A stretch of DNA of 64,000 nucleotides. Source: UBA6136 sp044351045 (GTDB taxonomy: Bacteria; Pseudomonadota; Gammaproteobacteria; Methylococcales; Methylococcaceae). The translations under genes and the position numbers were made by a program. Where the stretch lies: assembly GCA_044351045.1 (NCBI GenBank), contig JBILGM010000003.1, positions 55,472-119,471 of the forward strand. Direction: 5' to 3'. Below are positions 27,975-37,853 of this stretch, piece by piece. Under the pieces are notes generated by a model. That model made no database searches. It worked only from the letters and a program-made list of their open reading frames with translations, and was not told where the DNA came from. How positions within the stretch are numbered: the first letter of the stretch is position 1; each line of letters begins with the position of its first letter.

Positions 27975-28169
27975 GGAGCCAGAGTGGTTGGGTGTCGTGA
28001 TCTAAGCAGCTAACCGGGTAGAGGGTTGGGTTGACGGTATACGGCATGACGCCAGCCAGTGCCATGGTATCCACACCCGACAAGACTTGGCAAAGCCAGT
28101 CCGTATTTGGGTCAAGCCAATGGGCACCCGTACAATGACGCCACTGTAACCATTTCACCAGCTATCCTC

Positions 28170-29654
28170 TTGAATCCGCTAAGCAAACTCGCCTCGCAAA
28201 CTGCCGTCTACGGGCTCAGCAGCATCGTCGGTCGGTTCCTTAATTATTTGCTGGTTCCGCTCTACACCTACACCTTTCCAGCCGACGCCTATGGGGTCGT
28301 GTCTGAATTCTATGCCTATGCGGGTTTCTTCGCGGTACTGCTGGTATTCGGTCTGGAGACCGGCTACTTCCGCTTCCGCAAGAAGGAGGGCGTGCCGACC
28401 GGGGCTGCGTATCCTGCGGCCCTGATGGTCGTGCTGCTGGCGAATCTGGGATTTATCGGCCTGATTGTCGCTTACCGGCAACCGCTGGCCGATGTGCTGC
28501 GCTATCCGGATCACCCGGAATATCTGGTCTGGTTCGGCCTGATCCTGGCGCTCGATGGCATTTCGGCGCTTCCCTTTGCCCGGTTGCGGGCCGAAGATCG
28601 GGCCTGGCGTTTTGCCGGCATCAAGGTAGCCGAAATTTTGCTCGCCATCGGCCTTAACCTCCTGTTTCTGCTCGGCCTGCCAAAAATCGCCGCGCTATGG
28701 CCCGAGTCGGTCGCGGCCCGGTTTTACGACCCCGCCATAGGCATTGGCTACATTTTTCTGGCGAACCTTCTCGCCAGCGGCTTCAAGATGCTGCTGCTCA
28801 TTCCGCAATTTCGCGGTGTCCGCTTCCGTGATGGGTTCAAGGTGCTCCGGCCCATGCTGGCCTACTCATTGCCGATGGTGATCATCGGCTTTGCCGGCGT
28901 CATCAACGAAATGCTCGACCGGGCTATCCTCAAATTCCTGCTGCCCTTCGATCTCAAGGAGAACCTTCGCATCCTCGGCGTCTACGGTGCCTGTTACAAA
29001 TTGTCGATCCTGATGACGCTCTTTGTGCAAGCGTTCCGCTATGCCGGCGAGCCCTTCTTCTTCGCCTACGCCGGCCGCGCCGACGCCAAACGGTCCTACG
29101 CCCTGGTCCTGAAGTATTTCGTCATCTTCTGTGTCTTCATTTTCCTGCTGGTGACCTTGTTCCTGGATGTCTTCAAATACTTTGTCGGCACTGACTATCG
29201 CGAAGGGCTGGACGTCGTGCCGATCCTCTTGATGGCCAACCTGTTCCTCGGTGTCTACGTCAACCTCTCGGTCTGGTACAAGCTCACCGACCGCACCGGC
29301 ATGGGCGCCTGGGTGTCGCTTATCGCCGCCGTCATCACCATTGGCCTGAACTTCTGGTGGATTCCACTGATCGGCTATCGCGGCGCGGCCTGGGCGCATC
29401 TGGCCTGCTATGGCGGCATGGCCATGGCCTCCTGGATGCTAGGGCGACACTACTATCCAGTCCCTTATCCCGTGTTCCGCATCCTCTTCTATATGCTCTT
29501 CGGCGTCGGGCTGTATTTTGTCGACCGCGAACTGGTCCAGTTCTGCGGCTGGAGCGTCTGGAAAACCGGCTCGGGTCTCATGGCGGTTTACCTCTCTATT
29601 GTGATACTTGCCGACGTGCGGCCGCTGCTGCGACAGCGGGTGGCAGTAGGCTGA
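28170..29654 (+). CDS. Polysaccharide flippase (MOP superfamily, Wzx-like)
   Basis: 494 residues from a TTG start at 28170 giving MNPLSKLASQTAVYGLSSIVGRFLNY, the typical beginning of this family; an ATG at 28059 is in frame but encodes 37 unlikely residues. Twelve to fourteen membrane helices are predicted throughout. Such proteins flip lipid-linked oligosaccharides across the inner membrane. No glycosyltransferase genes are adjacent, so the polysaccharide is unknown. Divergent from ftsE. Confidence 0.85.
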   Translation: MNPLSKLASQTAVYGLSSIVGRFLNYLLVPLYTYTFPADAYGVVSEFYAYAGFFAVLLVFGLETGYFRFRKKEGVPTGAAYPAALMVVLLANLGFIGLIVAYRQPLADVLRYPDHPEYLVWFGLILALDGISALPFARLRAEDRAWRFAGIKVAEILLAIGLNLLFLLGLPKIAALWPESVAARFYDPAIGIGYIFLANLLASGFKMLLLIPQFRGVRFRDGFKVLRPMLAYSLPMVIIGFAGVINEMLDRAILKFLLPFDLKENLRILGVYGACYKLSILMTLFVQAFRYAGEPFFFAYAGRADAKRSYALVLKYFVIFCVFIFLLVTLFLDVFKYFVGTDYREGLDVVPILLMANLFLGVYVNLSVWYKLTDRTGMGAWVSLIAAVITIGLNFWWIPLIGYRGAAWAHLACYGGMAMASWMLGRHYYPVPYPVFRILFYMLFGVGLYFVDRELVQFCGWSVWKTGSGLMAVYLSIVILADVRPLLRQRVAVG

Positions 29655-29780
29655 GTCTTTATTGTTCTGGTCTGACCCAAAGTGCTTGGGCAGCGCGGTC
29701 GATATCAGTCGGCAGTTTAGTTGGAGAGCATGCCTTGGTCCATGGCCGGGATTATTCTCTGCCATTTCGTATAACCAGGT

Positions 29781-30236
29781 TCAATGACGTTTCATGGAGC
29801 TTCCAACCCACGTATGTTGAACGACAATCTGGACTTCGACGAAAAACAGGATCAAGGCCACGATCAGGCAGCACATTGCCGCTACAAACAAAATGCCGAG
29901 GGTTTCAGATGGATCAAAGTGAAGCAGGCCCCCCAGAAACAGCAAGGCCACCAGCGTGCAAATCAGCAGAGCGCTGGCCACGCACAACCCCACCGCCCAA
30001 CTGGCCAGTTTCAATCGACGAATCTGCACCTTCAATTCCAGCCTTGCTTGGCTGGCGGTTAGCGGCCCGCCGGCCGTAATAATGTCCTCAAGGGTCCGTG
30101 CCCGGTCGACGATGCGGGCTATTCGGGCGCTGAGCACATTGGCGAAACTGCCGATGCCTGTCAAAAGAAAGACTGGAGCGACAGAAATCTTGATCAGCTC
30201 GGCAATTTCCGCAACATCGTAGAAGTTTTCTATCAT
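29781..30236 (-). CDS. DUF2721 membrane protein
   Basis: 151 residues with three membrane helices: one near the N-terminus (ISVAPVFLLTGIGSFANVLSAR), two in the C-terminal half. The conserved helical segment ARIARIVDRAR between helices 1 and 2 is the hallmark of DUF2721. Function is not known. Stands alone, converging with the flippase gene and divergent from the EcsC gene. Confidence 0.88.
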   Translation of the reverse strand: MIENFYDVAEIAELIKISVAPVFLLTGIGSFANVLSARIARIVDRARTLEDIITAGGPLTASQARLELKVQIRRLKLASWAVGLCVASALLICTLVALLFLGGLLHFDPSETLGILFVAAMCCLIVALILFFVEVQIVVQHTWVGSSMKRH

Positions 30237-30432
30237 GGGTCAACGGACGAAAGTCTGAGAGATCTTGCAAATTGAAACCAAGGAGTCACGGTTCAGAATA
30301 CCTCTGAGTTTACCTCACCCCCTTGTGGAGCTGGGTCCCATGGGGTCGACTGGTTTCACAGGGCGGTCACGGAAGCTCTTTGCAGTGGTAAGGGATATAC
30401 CAAGATGATCACCATCCAGAGTAAATCAGAAA

Positions 30433-31242
30433 ATGACGGTCTCCTCAAAAACTGAATCGCAAGTGCCCTTTTCTGACTATGAGCGGAGCCAGGTGCAGGC
30501 TATTACGGCCTGGAAGGGTGAAAAACCGGGAGTCATGGCCGGTGTTATCAGCCGCGTGGCATCATCCGCGGGTAAGCTGACTGATGCGGTATTACCGGAT
30601 GCGCCTATCGAAAAAGTTCTGTTGTTGATCAATCAGGCGGCGGCACACATCAATCAGGATGACTCGATTCTGAAAGACAAGCGGCTGGATGAGGCGGGTA
30701 TCAGCAGTATCGAGCAGCTTTCCGCCCAGCCGCTTGAGTTCGTCGATCAGCTGGCGGACCGTTGCATAACGGAAGCGGGACATATTGCTGCCGGGATGGG
30801 GGCCGCGACAAGTGCCGGTGGGCCGATTTCTGTAGCCGTGGGCATTCCGACCCTCTTGTTCGGAGCGTTGCGACTGATTCACCGAGTGTCAGGCTGCTAT
30901 GGAAATACCTTCACCGCTGAGCAAGAGCCAGGTGCCATGATGGGCGTGTTATCGATTGCCTTGGCCAGTACTCCCGTGCAGCGAGCCCATGCCATGAAAA
31001 ACTATCGCCGGCATATCGAAACCTCCTTTATTCATGCCGCTATGGAAGAGTCGGCCAACAAGGCGCTGCAGCGAGTGGTTTTGGGGCAAGAAATTGGCGC
31101 CATGGTGCCGGGGTTCAATATTGCCCTGAACGCCTACCTCAACAGACAATTCGTCCTTCGCACCGGCACTGCGGCCAAGCGAGTTTTTCAGGAGCAATGG
31201 CTGCGAGACCGGGGCAAGCTTGGCTGGATTGCCCCGGCATGA
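30433..31242 (+). CDS. EcsC family protein
   Basis: 269 residues. Contains the EcsC pattern of amphipathic helices around a Gly/Ala-rich hydrophobic stretch (HIAAGMGAATSAGGPISVAVGIPTLL) and a later RTGTAAKRVFQEQWLR. First described with the Bacillus Ecs ABC transporter, but in proteobacteria the gene usually stands alone and its role is unknown. Followed by a fragment of a regulator gene. Confidence 0.87.
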   Translation: MTVSSKTESQVPFSDYERSQVQAITAWKGEKPGVMAGVISRVASSAGKLTDAVLPDAPIEKVLLLINQAAAHINQDDSILKDKRLDEAGISSIEQLSAQPLEFVDQLADRCITEAGHIAAGMGAATSAGGPISVAVGIPTLLFGALRLIHRVSGCYGNTFTAEQEPGAMMGVLSIALASTPVQRAHAMKNYRRHIETSFIHAAMEESANKALQRVVLGQEIGAMVPGFNIALNAYLNRQFVLRTGTAAKRVFQEQWLRDRGKLGWIAPA

Positions 31243-31306
31243 TGAGCGCCTGTGCCAAGTTGCATAGGGTGCACTCCTTTGGGGGCCTGTATTACCCCTT
31301 CTACCC

Positions 31307-31639
31307 TTCGGCAAGCTTGAGCTGGCCGAGAGCGGCATGCTGTTTCTTGAAGAAATGGGAGAACGGCCGCTGGTCATCCAGGCAAAGCTGTTGAGAGCGG
31401 TCCAGTTCGGCAACATTCAGCGGGTGGGTTCGGATAGAAGTCACCGGGTGGATGTCCGTATTAATGCCGCGACGAATCGGCTGTTTCCGGTGGAGGTTAA
31501 GGAGGGACGTTTTCGCGCGGATCTCTATCATCGTCTCAGCATGTACCCATTGCATGTGTCGCCCTTGCGCGAGTGGGTCGATGATATCGTCATGCTTGCC
31601 GGCCATTTTCTCGATCAGCCTCGCATTCTCTCGGAATGA
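31307..31639 (+). pseudogene. Sigma-54 activator (AAA+ domain) fragment
   Basis: About 110 residues of the central domain of a bacterial enhancer-binding protein: FGKLELAESGMLFLEE (Walker B region, LFLEE where LFLDE is usual), AKLLRAVQFGNIQRVGSD, DVRINAATNR, EGRFRADLYHRLSMYPLHVSPLRE (sensor and arginine finger region) and DDIVMLAGHFL. The Walker A, GAFTGA loop and DNA-binding domain are absent. It cannot work as a regulator. Similarity resembles NorR-type proteins. Nothing recognisable flanks it. Confidence 0.85.
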
Positions 31640-32093
31640 GCCGTTCTTTCATGACGACTATGACCATCCAAAGACTAAAGGAATAGGACTGACCTGGAAA
31701 TGTATGCGAGCTGGGGCACGTCATGTTGCAGGCTGCGTTACGGGTGGCGGCTACACAAAATGGAGTGGCCGTGATTGAGCGCTTGCGTATGGATGGTTGG
31801 GGGCGTGTCGGTAAGGAGCCGCGATAGTCAGCGCCGCTGACCCCGAAGTCGACAGCACTCGCTGGCGGAGAGGGTTGATGGATTCGAGGCTCGGCTGATT
31901 CGGCCCAATTAGACGGCCTCGGACGGAAACTGGCTGGAACTCGACCGCCGGCTTGGCATGGATCGGGCCAATCCGCACTGTCTGGCAAGACGGCTAGAGC
32001 TGAACGCTAGTGGGATGACCCGCTTCCCGCGCGGGATTCTGCAGTCTGATCAATGTGGGACAATCGGCTCCCCATCACCAAGGAGTCGCCCCC
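31640..32093. other. Intergenic stretch, no gene recognised
   Basis: About 450 bases after the activator fragment. It may hold more eroded coding DNA (short open frames), but none can be assigned. From 32040 it carries the presumed promoter and leader of the DPGINQPG gene, of which a diverged copy exists near 41963. Confidence 0.45.
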
Positions 32094-32396
32094 ATGAAAA
32101 TCACCACTCTCGCTATCGTCGGCGTCATGACCGTCATGACCGCAACGGAGTCATTCGCCGTCGACCCCGGCATCAATCAGCCGGGGATGATCGGCAATCA
32201 CGGTGTCGGCCGAGCGGCCGTTAGAGATCCCGGTATCAACCAGCCCGGCGCACCGGGTAATGCGCCCATGGCCCGTGAGGCGGCCCGCATGCCGGGGGTG
32301 CAAAACCCGCGCGGGGCTGCCGCGGTGGCGACGCCTCAGGTGGGGCGTGATCCGGGGCTGAATCAGCCGGGCCGGCGCGGGAACATCCGGCGCTAA
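32094..32396 (+). CDS. Small secreted DPGINQPG-repeat protein, 100 aa
   Basis: Signal peptide (MKITTLAIVGVMTVMTATESFA) followed by a mature part made of repeats: DPGINQPGMIGN, DPGINQPGAPGN, a degenerate MPGVQNPRG and DPGLNQPGRRGN, rich in Pro/Gly/Asn and basic residues. AAGGAG stands nine bases before the ATG. No family known to me. An eroded copy, including its upstream sequence, lies about 10 kb away (41963-42216). Probably periplasmic or extracellular; the repeat suggests a flexible binding or structural role. Confidence 0.72.
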   Translation: MKITTLAIVGVMTVMTATESFAVDPGINQPGMIGNHGVGRAAVRDPGINQPGAPGNAPMAREAARMPGVQNPRGAAAVATPQVGRDPGLNQPGRRGNIRR

Positions 32397-32451
32397 GGGA
32401 GCCGGGTAATTCCGACCTCCACTGAATTTTATCGGCTGAACCGAGACGACC

Positions 32452-33201
32452 ATGCCCGAAAAATCACCTTACACACCTCACCCGGTGCTTGATCCGCACT
32501 TCACTGATCTCCATGAGAAACAGCCCTTTCTGCGGCGCGTGTTCGATGATTCGGCCGAGCATTACGAGCGCATCGCCCGTTGGGGGTTTTTCGGCACCGG
32601 TGACTGGTACCGCCGCCAGGCGCTACGGCGGGCCGGCCTGCTGCCCGGGATGCGGGTGGCGGATATCGCGGCGGGCACTGGCATTACCGCCCGGGCGGCA
32701 GCGGAGATCGTCGGCGATGCGTCGCGGATCACCTGCGTCGAGCCTAGCGCCGGCATGCTGCAGGAATCGAAAAAGCGCCTGCCCGCCGCGGCCCATGTGC
32801 AGGCCGGCGCGGATGACATTCCGCTGCCGGACGGCCAGTTCGACTTTGTCAGCATGGGTTTCGCCCTGCGGCATGTCGAGGACCTCGAAACCGCCTTCCG
32901 CGAATTCGCCCGGATTCTCAAGCCCGGCGGACGCTTGCTGGTCATGGATATCACCAAGCCCGGAGGGCGGTTTGCCAACTGGCTGACCCGTCTCTATTTT
33001 CGCGATGTGCTGCCACGCCTGACCTGGGTGATGACCAGCAGCAACAAGGCGCAATACCTGATGGAGTACTACTGGGAAACGCTCGACCAGATGGTCGAGC
33101 CCGACCGGGTGCTGGAAGCGCTGGCGCGGGCCGGCTTCGACCAGCCCGGCCGCTGCGTCGAGGCGGGTATTTTCAGCGAATACACCGCCCGCAAGCCATG
33201 A
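32452..33201 (+). CDS. Class I SAM-dependent methyltransferase (UbiE-like)
   Basis: 249 residues. SAM motif I VADIAAGTGITA, the acidic loop CVEPSAGML and motif II FDFVSMGFALRHVED match the UbiE/COQ5 group, with LKPGGRLLVMDIT as motif III. It could act in quinone methylation or on another small molecule; the true ubiE may lie elsewhere. Overlaps the next gene by four bases, so the pair is cotranscribed. Confidence 0.85.
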   Translation: MPEKSPYTPHPVLDPHFTDLHEKQPFLRRVFDDSAEHYERIARWGFFGTGDWYRRQALRRAGLLPGMRVADIAAGTGITARAAAEIVGDASRITCVEPSAGMLQESKKRLPAAAHVQAGADDIPLPDGQFDFVSMGFALRHVEDLETAFREFARILKPGGRLLVMDITKPGGRFANWLTRLYFRDVLPRLTWVMTSSNKAQYLMEYYWETLDQMVEPDRVLEALARAGFDQPGRCVEAGIFSEYTARKP

Positions 33202-33788
33202 ACCGGCGAGCCCTCCTCCGGGACGGGCTCGCCTGGCTGCTGCCCTGGCTGGCCTTCACGCGGGATCCGCTGGCCGGCGCCGTTCCCGCCGCCGCCGTGG
33301 CCCTGCTCGTCTGGCTGGCGCTGAGAGCGCCGGTCTGGCGGGAGCTCAAGCGGTTTGAAGGGGCGATCCTGCTGTTCTTCCTCGGCGCCTGGTGGTTTCC
33401 CGGAGAGCCGCTGACCCGGCGTCCGGAAGTCATGATTCCCGCGCTGCTGGCCATGGCGTCCTTCGCCTCGGTAATCGCCGGCCGCCCGTGCACACTGGAC
33501 TATGCGAAGTCCCTGGTCGGCCCCAAGTGGTGGGTCAACCGGCATTTTCTCCGCGTCAACGCCCGGCTGACGCTGGTCTGGGGGCTGTGCTTCCTGCTCT
33601 CGGCCGGACTGGCCTGGCTCGGGGATGGCCTTGACGGCCCGCCGAAGCTGGCGGCGCGGCTGGCGCAACCCGCCCTCTACATCAGCGCGCTGTGTTTTAC
33701 CCGCGCCTATCCGCGCAGGTACCGGCTGCACCGCTATCTGCCTCTGGTGCGGGCCGGGGCGGAACCTTACCTGAAGGCGCCGAGGTAG
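33198..33788 (+). CDS. Integral membrane protein, 196 aa
   Basis: No family recognised. Four to five hydrophobic helices are seen (LAWLLPWLAF, AVPAAAVALLVWLAL, AILLFFLGAWWF, MIPALLAMASFASVIAG, TLVWGLCFLLSAGLAWLG) separated by Arg-rich cytoplasmic loops. Start overlaps the methyltransferase stop (ATGA), indicating translational coupling; it may be a partner in the same lipid or quinone pathway, which is inference. High GC, like its neighbour. Confidence 0.68.
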   Translation: MNRRALLRDGLAWLLPWLAFTRDPLAGAVPAAAVALLVWLALRAPVWRELKRFEGAILLFFLGAWWFPGEPLTRRPEVMIPALLAMASFASVIAGRPCTLDYAKSLVGPKWWVNRHFLRVNARLTLVWGLCFLLSAGLAWLGDGLDGPPKLAARLAQPALYISALCFTRAYPRRYRLHRYLPLVRAGAEPYLKAPR

Positions 33789-33882
33789 CCATTACTTGAC
33801 TGGACAACCCGATCATGACCGCGAGCACAACCCTCCAAAAAGTTGCCGATCACGGCGACGATGATCTTGGAGAAGTAATTCA

Positions 33883-36800
33883 ATGACATCGTTACCGCAC
33901 GGCATCTATGAACGTCTACTTGACGAAGCCTTGCAGGAGGAATTGGCACAGCGGCCGGAATTGCGCCGCGTGTTCAGCAAGATCGACGCTGAGGAGCAAC
34001 CGGCGCTCTATGCCAGCTTTGTCGCCCGAGTGCTGGAACAGGCTTTACGGGAAGAGAATGACCCGGAGCAGCGGTTGGCCCTGTGCAACCGGTTGCTTGG
34101 GACTGTGGCCGCCGAACCGGGTAGATCGCATCTGCAAAATCGCCGCCTGATTTCGGAGAGCAAGCCGCTGTTGCTGGAAATTACCCCGCCCAACTTCAAT
34201 CAAACCGGCCTTCCCCGTCCCCATACCTCCCTGTCTGAAAGCTCCCTCTTTACCGGCTCACCCCAGGAGCCCCAATTGGCTCATGAACTGCTGGAGGAGA
34301 TGCGCTCCGCCAATGGGGTAGATATTCTGGTCTCGTTCATCAAGTGGTCGGGGCTGCGGCTGCTGATGCCGGCCTTTGAGGATTTGCGCGACCGCGAGGT
34401 GCCAGTCCGACTTATAACCACCTCGTACATGGGAGCGTCCGATGCTCCGGCAGTGGAGTGGCTGGCTAAACTCCCCAATGTGCAGGTGCGAGTCTCGTTT
34501 GATACCGAGCGGACCCGGCTTCACGCCAAGGCATACCATTTCCGACGCCATAGTGGTTTCTCTACCGCTTACATCGGATCGGCCAACATGTCCCAAGCCG
34601 CCATCACCAGTGGTCTGGAGTGGAACCTGAAAGTGACCGCCCAGGATATGAGCCATGTATTGGACAAGTTCAGCGTGGAGTTCGAAATCTACTGGAACAG
34701 CCGGGAGTTCGTTCACTACGACCCGCAACAGCCCGGGGCGTTTCGCAGCGCACTGGCTCGCGCCAAGAGCAAGGATTCAAGCGGCCCTGCGGTCTTCTTT
34801 GACCTCACCCCACACCCATTTCAGGAGCGAATTCTGGAAGCCTTGGAGCGCGACCGGAGCGCTCATGACCGTTGGCGCAATCTGGTCATCGCTGCGACGG
34901 GTACCGGCAAGACCGTGGTGGCAGCATTCGACTCCAAGCGTTTCTTTGATCAGCGAAAGCGGCAGGCGCGGCTGCTCTATCTGGCCCACCGGCATGAGAT
35001 TCTGCAGCAGGCTTTGGGTACCTTCCGTAACATCCTGCGCGACCAGAACTTTGGCGAATTGCAGGTCGGTCCCTATGAGGCCAACCGTCTGGAACATCTG
35101 TTCTGTTCCGTCGGCATGCTCAGCACCCGCCGGCTTTGGGAGCAGGTAGGAAGCGGCTTCTACGATTACATCGTGGTTGACGAAGCCCACCACGGCACGG
35201 CCAGCAGTTATCGCCCCATCTTCGATCACTTCACTCCGCAGATTCTGCTAGGCCTTACCGCAACCCCGGAACGGATGGACGGGGGTAATGTGGCCGCCGA
35301 CTTCGGTAATCGCTTTGCCGCGGAAATCCGTCTCCCCGAAGCCTTGGAGGAAAAGCTACTTTGCCCATTCCATTATTTCGGTATTGCCGACCCCATTGCT
35401 ATCAGCGATGACCAGTTCTGGCGGAATGGCAAATACGATGCCGCCGCGCTGGAAAATGTCTATGTGCTGGACCCGGCCCGAGCCCGTCAGCGGGTGGCAG
35501 CCATCATAACAGCGCTGCATCGTTATGAGCCCGACGTAGATCGCCTCAAGGGGATCGGCTTCTGCGTCACCATCCGTCATGCCGAATACATGGCCGAGCA
35601 ATTCAACCAACAAGGCATTCCGTCCGCCGCACTCACTTCCAACGGCGATAGTGATCAGTGCGCCGATCTTCTTGCCCGCCTGAAAAGCGGCCAACTCACC
35701 TCCCTCTTCACGGTGGACAAGTTGAGTGAAGGCGTCGACTTGCCTGAAATCAACATTGTTCTGTTTCTGCGCCCCACCGAGAGTCTGACGGTCTTTTTGC
35801 AGCAACTCGGCCGCGGTCTGCGCCACGCTCCAGAGAAGGATTGCCTCACGGTTCTCGATTTTGTGGGTCAGGTGCATCGCCGCTACCGCATCGACACCAA
35901 ACTGAAGGCACTCCTACCGCGGCACCGTTTCGCCATCGACAAGGAAGTAGAGCAGGATTTCCCCCACCTGCCAGCCGGCTGCGCCATCCAGCTTGACCGA
36001 CTTTCCCGCCAGTATGTACTTGAGAACATCCGGGAAAATTTCGGCCGGCTGGCGGTGCAGGTGCCGGACCGGCTTCAGACCTTTACCAGCGAGACCGGGC
36101 AGGAGTTGACCTTTGGCAACTTCATTCGCTACCACGATTACGAGCCGGAGGTCCTGCTGATCAAGGAGTCATGGAGCGAGTGGAAAGCGAAGGCCCAACT
36201 GGCACCGATTCCGGTTGATCCCGATATGGCGCGGTTGAAAAAGGCACTGATTCGGGCCGCCTTCATCAATGGGCCACGGGAAGCATCGCTGCTTCGTCAG
36301 GTGCTGACCATGGTTGCGGCCGGGCAAGTGGCCGAGGCACTGGAGCTGGCAGGCTCATCGGCCATGGTGCTCTATTACCGCATTTGGGGGGACAAAGCGG
36401 AGAAGGTGGGGGTTGCATCGCTGGCGGATGCCTTTCAACGCTTGGCCGCCAATCCGACTGTTTGCGCCGATCTGGACGAGATTCTGGCTTGGACGTTGGA
36501 TAGCACCGAGGTTGTTGGAACGGCCTTGGGATTGCCCTTTTCCGTGCCATTGGAGCTACATGCACAGTACGGCATCAGGGAAGCTCAGGCTGCATTTGGC
36601 AGAGCGACACTGGAGAGCACCGGCCAGACAGGTGTCGGGGTCATGCATTTTGCCGAGCAGAAGACCTATGTCCTGCTAGTGACCTTCCAAAAAGACAGAA
36701 AAGGAATTCTCCCCCAGCACCATGTATGCGGATTACCCCATCAGCAGGGAACTCATGCACTGGGAATCTCAAGCCAATACGGCGCAGTATCGCGCCGATG

Positions 36801-37012
36801 GCCAGAACCTGATCCACCATCAGGAGCGAGGGTATACGGTTCTCATCTTTGCTCGGGGGCAGAAGAAGCGAAACACTGTGACGGTGCCGTTCACCTTCCT
36901 TGGACCAGTGGATAGGGTCAGCTACGAGAGCGAACGGCCGATCAAGATGGTCTGGAGGCTCAGGCATGCGATGCCGGTTGAGATGTTTGAGGATAATCGG
37001 CGAGGTGGTTAA
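33883..37012 (+). pseudogene. PLD nuclease-SF2 helicase-DUF3427 protein, frameshifted
   Basis: A large multidomain protein. N-terminal PLD/HKD nuclease-like domain (about 110-290) with LHAKAYHF and IGSANMSQAA; SF2 helicase with Walker A ATGTGKTVV (about 339), DEAH box VVDEAHHG (about 433), GLTATPERMDG, and motif VI LQQLGRGLRHA; then DUF3427 from about 700. Near 36700 one extra base shifts the frame; the true C-terminus continues as EFSPSTMYADYPISRELMHW and ends at 37012, about 1040 residues in all. Reading through, without correction, ends at 36915. Likely in DNA repair or defence. Lesion is in an A-rich run, so sequencing error is possible. Confidence 0.88.
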
Positions 37013-37014
37013 CC

Positions 37015-37386
37015 GTGAATAAACAATGCATTTTTGAATACCTTTACCGGGATGCCGGCAACTACAAGGTCTGGGGCCAGTTGTTGTTGGAGGGTGAACT
37101 CACCGATGAGAAAACCACTCGCCTGACCTCGCGATTGGAAGATGGCGAGTTATTCATCGCCGAGCAAATCGGAATACCCACGTTGTATGAAGAACTCTGG
37201 CGCGAATGCCAGTGCGAGCCGTCGGATGAACTGGATCATGCATGGCATGAATTCAGCGAGATTCGCGAGGCAACCCACGAAGACTTTGAACGACTAAAAC
37301 CTTGGGGATGCTTGTCGGCTTTGCTGGAACGCGTTGAGAAGGTCGACTCATGGGATCTGACACTCACGTCGAATGGGGAGCTTTGA
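37015..37386 (+). CDS. Conserved protein of unknown function, 123 aa
   Basis: GTG start, two bases after the helicase stop. It reads FEYLYRDAGNYKVWGQLLLEGELTDE, then EQIGIPTLYEELW, HAWHEFSEIREAT and ends with a WDLTLT strand. I recognise this as a recurrent uncharacterised type but know no function. Very acidic. The tight spacing to the helicase and overlap with the next gene put it in one operon. Confidence 0.8.
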   Translation: MNKQCIFEYLYRDAGNYKVWGQLLLEGELTDEKTTRLTSRLEDGELFIAEQIGIPTLYEELWRECQCEPSDELDHAWHEFSEIREATHEDFERLKPWGCLSALLERVEKVDSWDLTLTSNGEL

Positions 37387-37796
37387 TGGCAAGCCAAACG
37401 TTACCCCTGATACTCCACGAAGACGCCTTCTATGCGTATTTCAAACCTTATCGCCATCCAGAATCTCAACATTCCATTTGGGGCGGGCATGGCTTGGAAA
37501 ACTTCGGCAAGGATTTCGAACTCGTTCGTCGTCTGAATCCGCACTGCGTTTGGACGGTCGTCGATGGCGAACATGGTGAGCAATGGATCACACCCGGAAT
37601 CCACTATGTCAATCGCATTTGTTACTTGGTGACCGAAGTGCCTCACGCCGGGCTTGGCGTGGAATTCCACTGTCCACGGCGAATGAGCACGCTGACTCCG
37701 CTGGGACTGAAGAGGCAAGTCAACAAGTTACAAAGGCTTCAGGGCATTGAGTCACAACAGGGTACTCCCCCATTGCGTCGCTTTGGCGATGTTTGA
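37386..37796 (+). CDS. Conserved protein of unknown function, 136 aa
   Basis: Starts at ATG 37386, overlapping the previous stop by one base (TGATG). Sequence features are LHEDAFYAYFKPYRHPES, IWGGHGLENFGKDFELV, CVWTVVDGEHGEQWITPGIHYVNRICYL and a basic C-terminus. It looks globular and cytoplasmic. Function unknown; it pairs with the preceding gene and the helicase, and the three may act together. No toxin or nuclease motif is evident. Confidence 0.8.
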   Translation: MASQTLPLILHEDAFYAYFKPYRHPESQHSIWGGHGLENFGKDFELVRRLNPHCVWTVVDGEHGEQWITPGIHYVNRICYLVTEVPHAGLGVEFHCPRRMSTLTPLGLKRQVNKLQRLQGIESQQGTPPLRRFGDV

Positions 37797-37853
37797 AGCG
37801 TAATCGTCGGATATCGGCATTTTAAATAGACAGCAAACCCGCAGGCGGCAGCT

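Noticed and set aside
33815..33886. A 23-codon leader frame overlapping the helicase start
   Set aside because: The ATGA overlap is suggestive, but there is no ribosome site and the peptide has no features of an attenuator.
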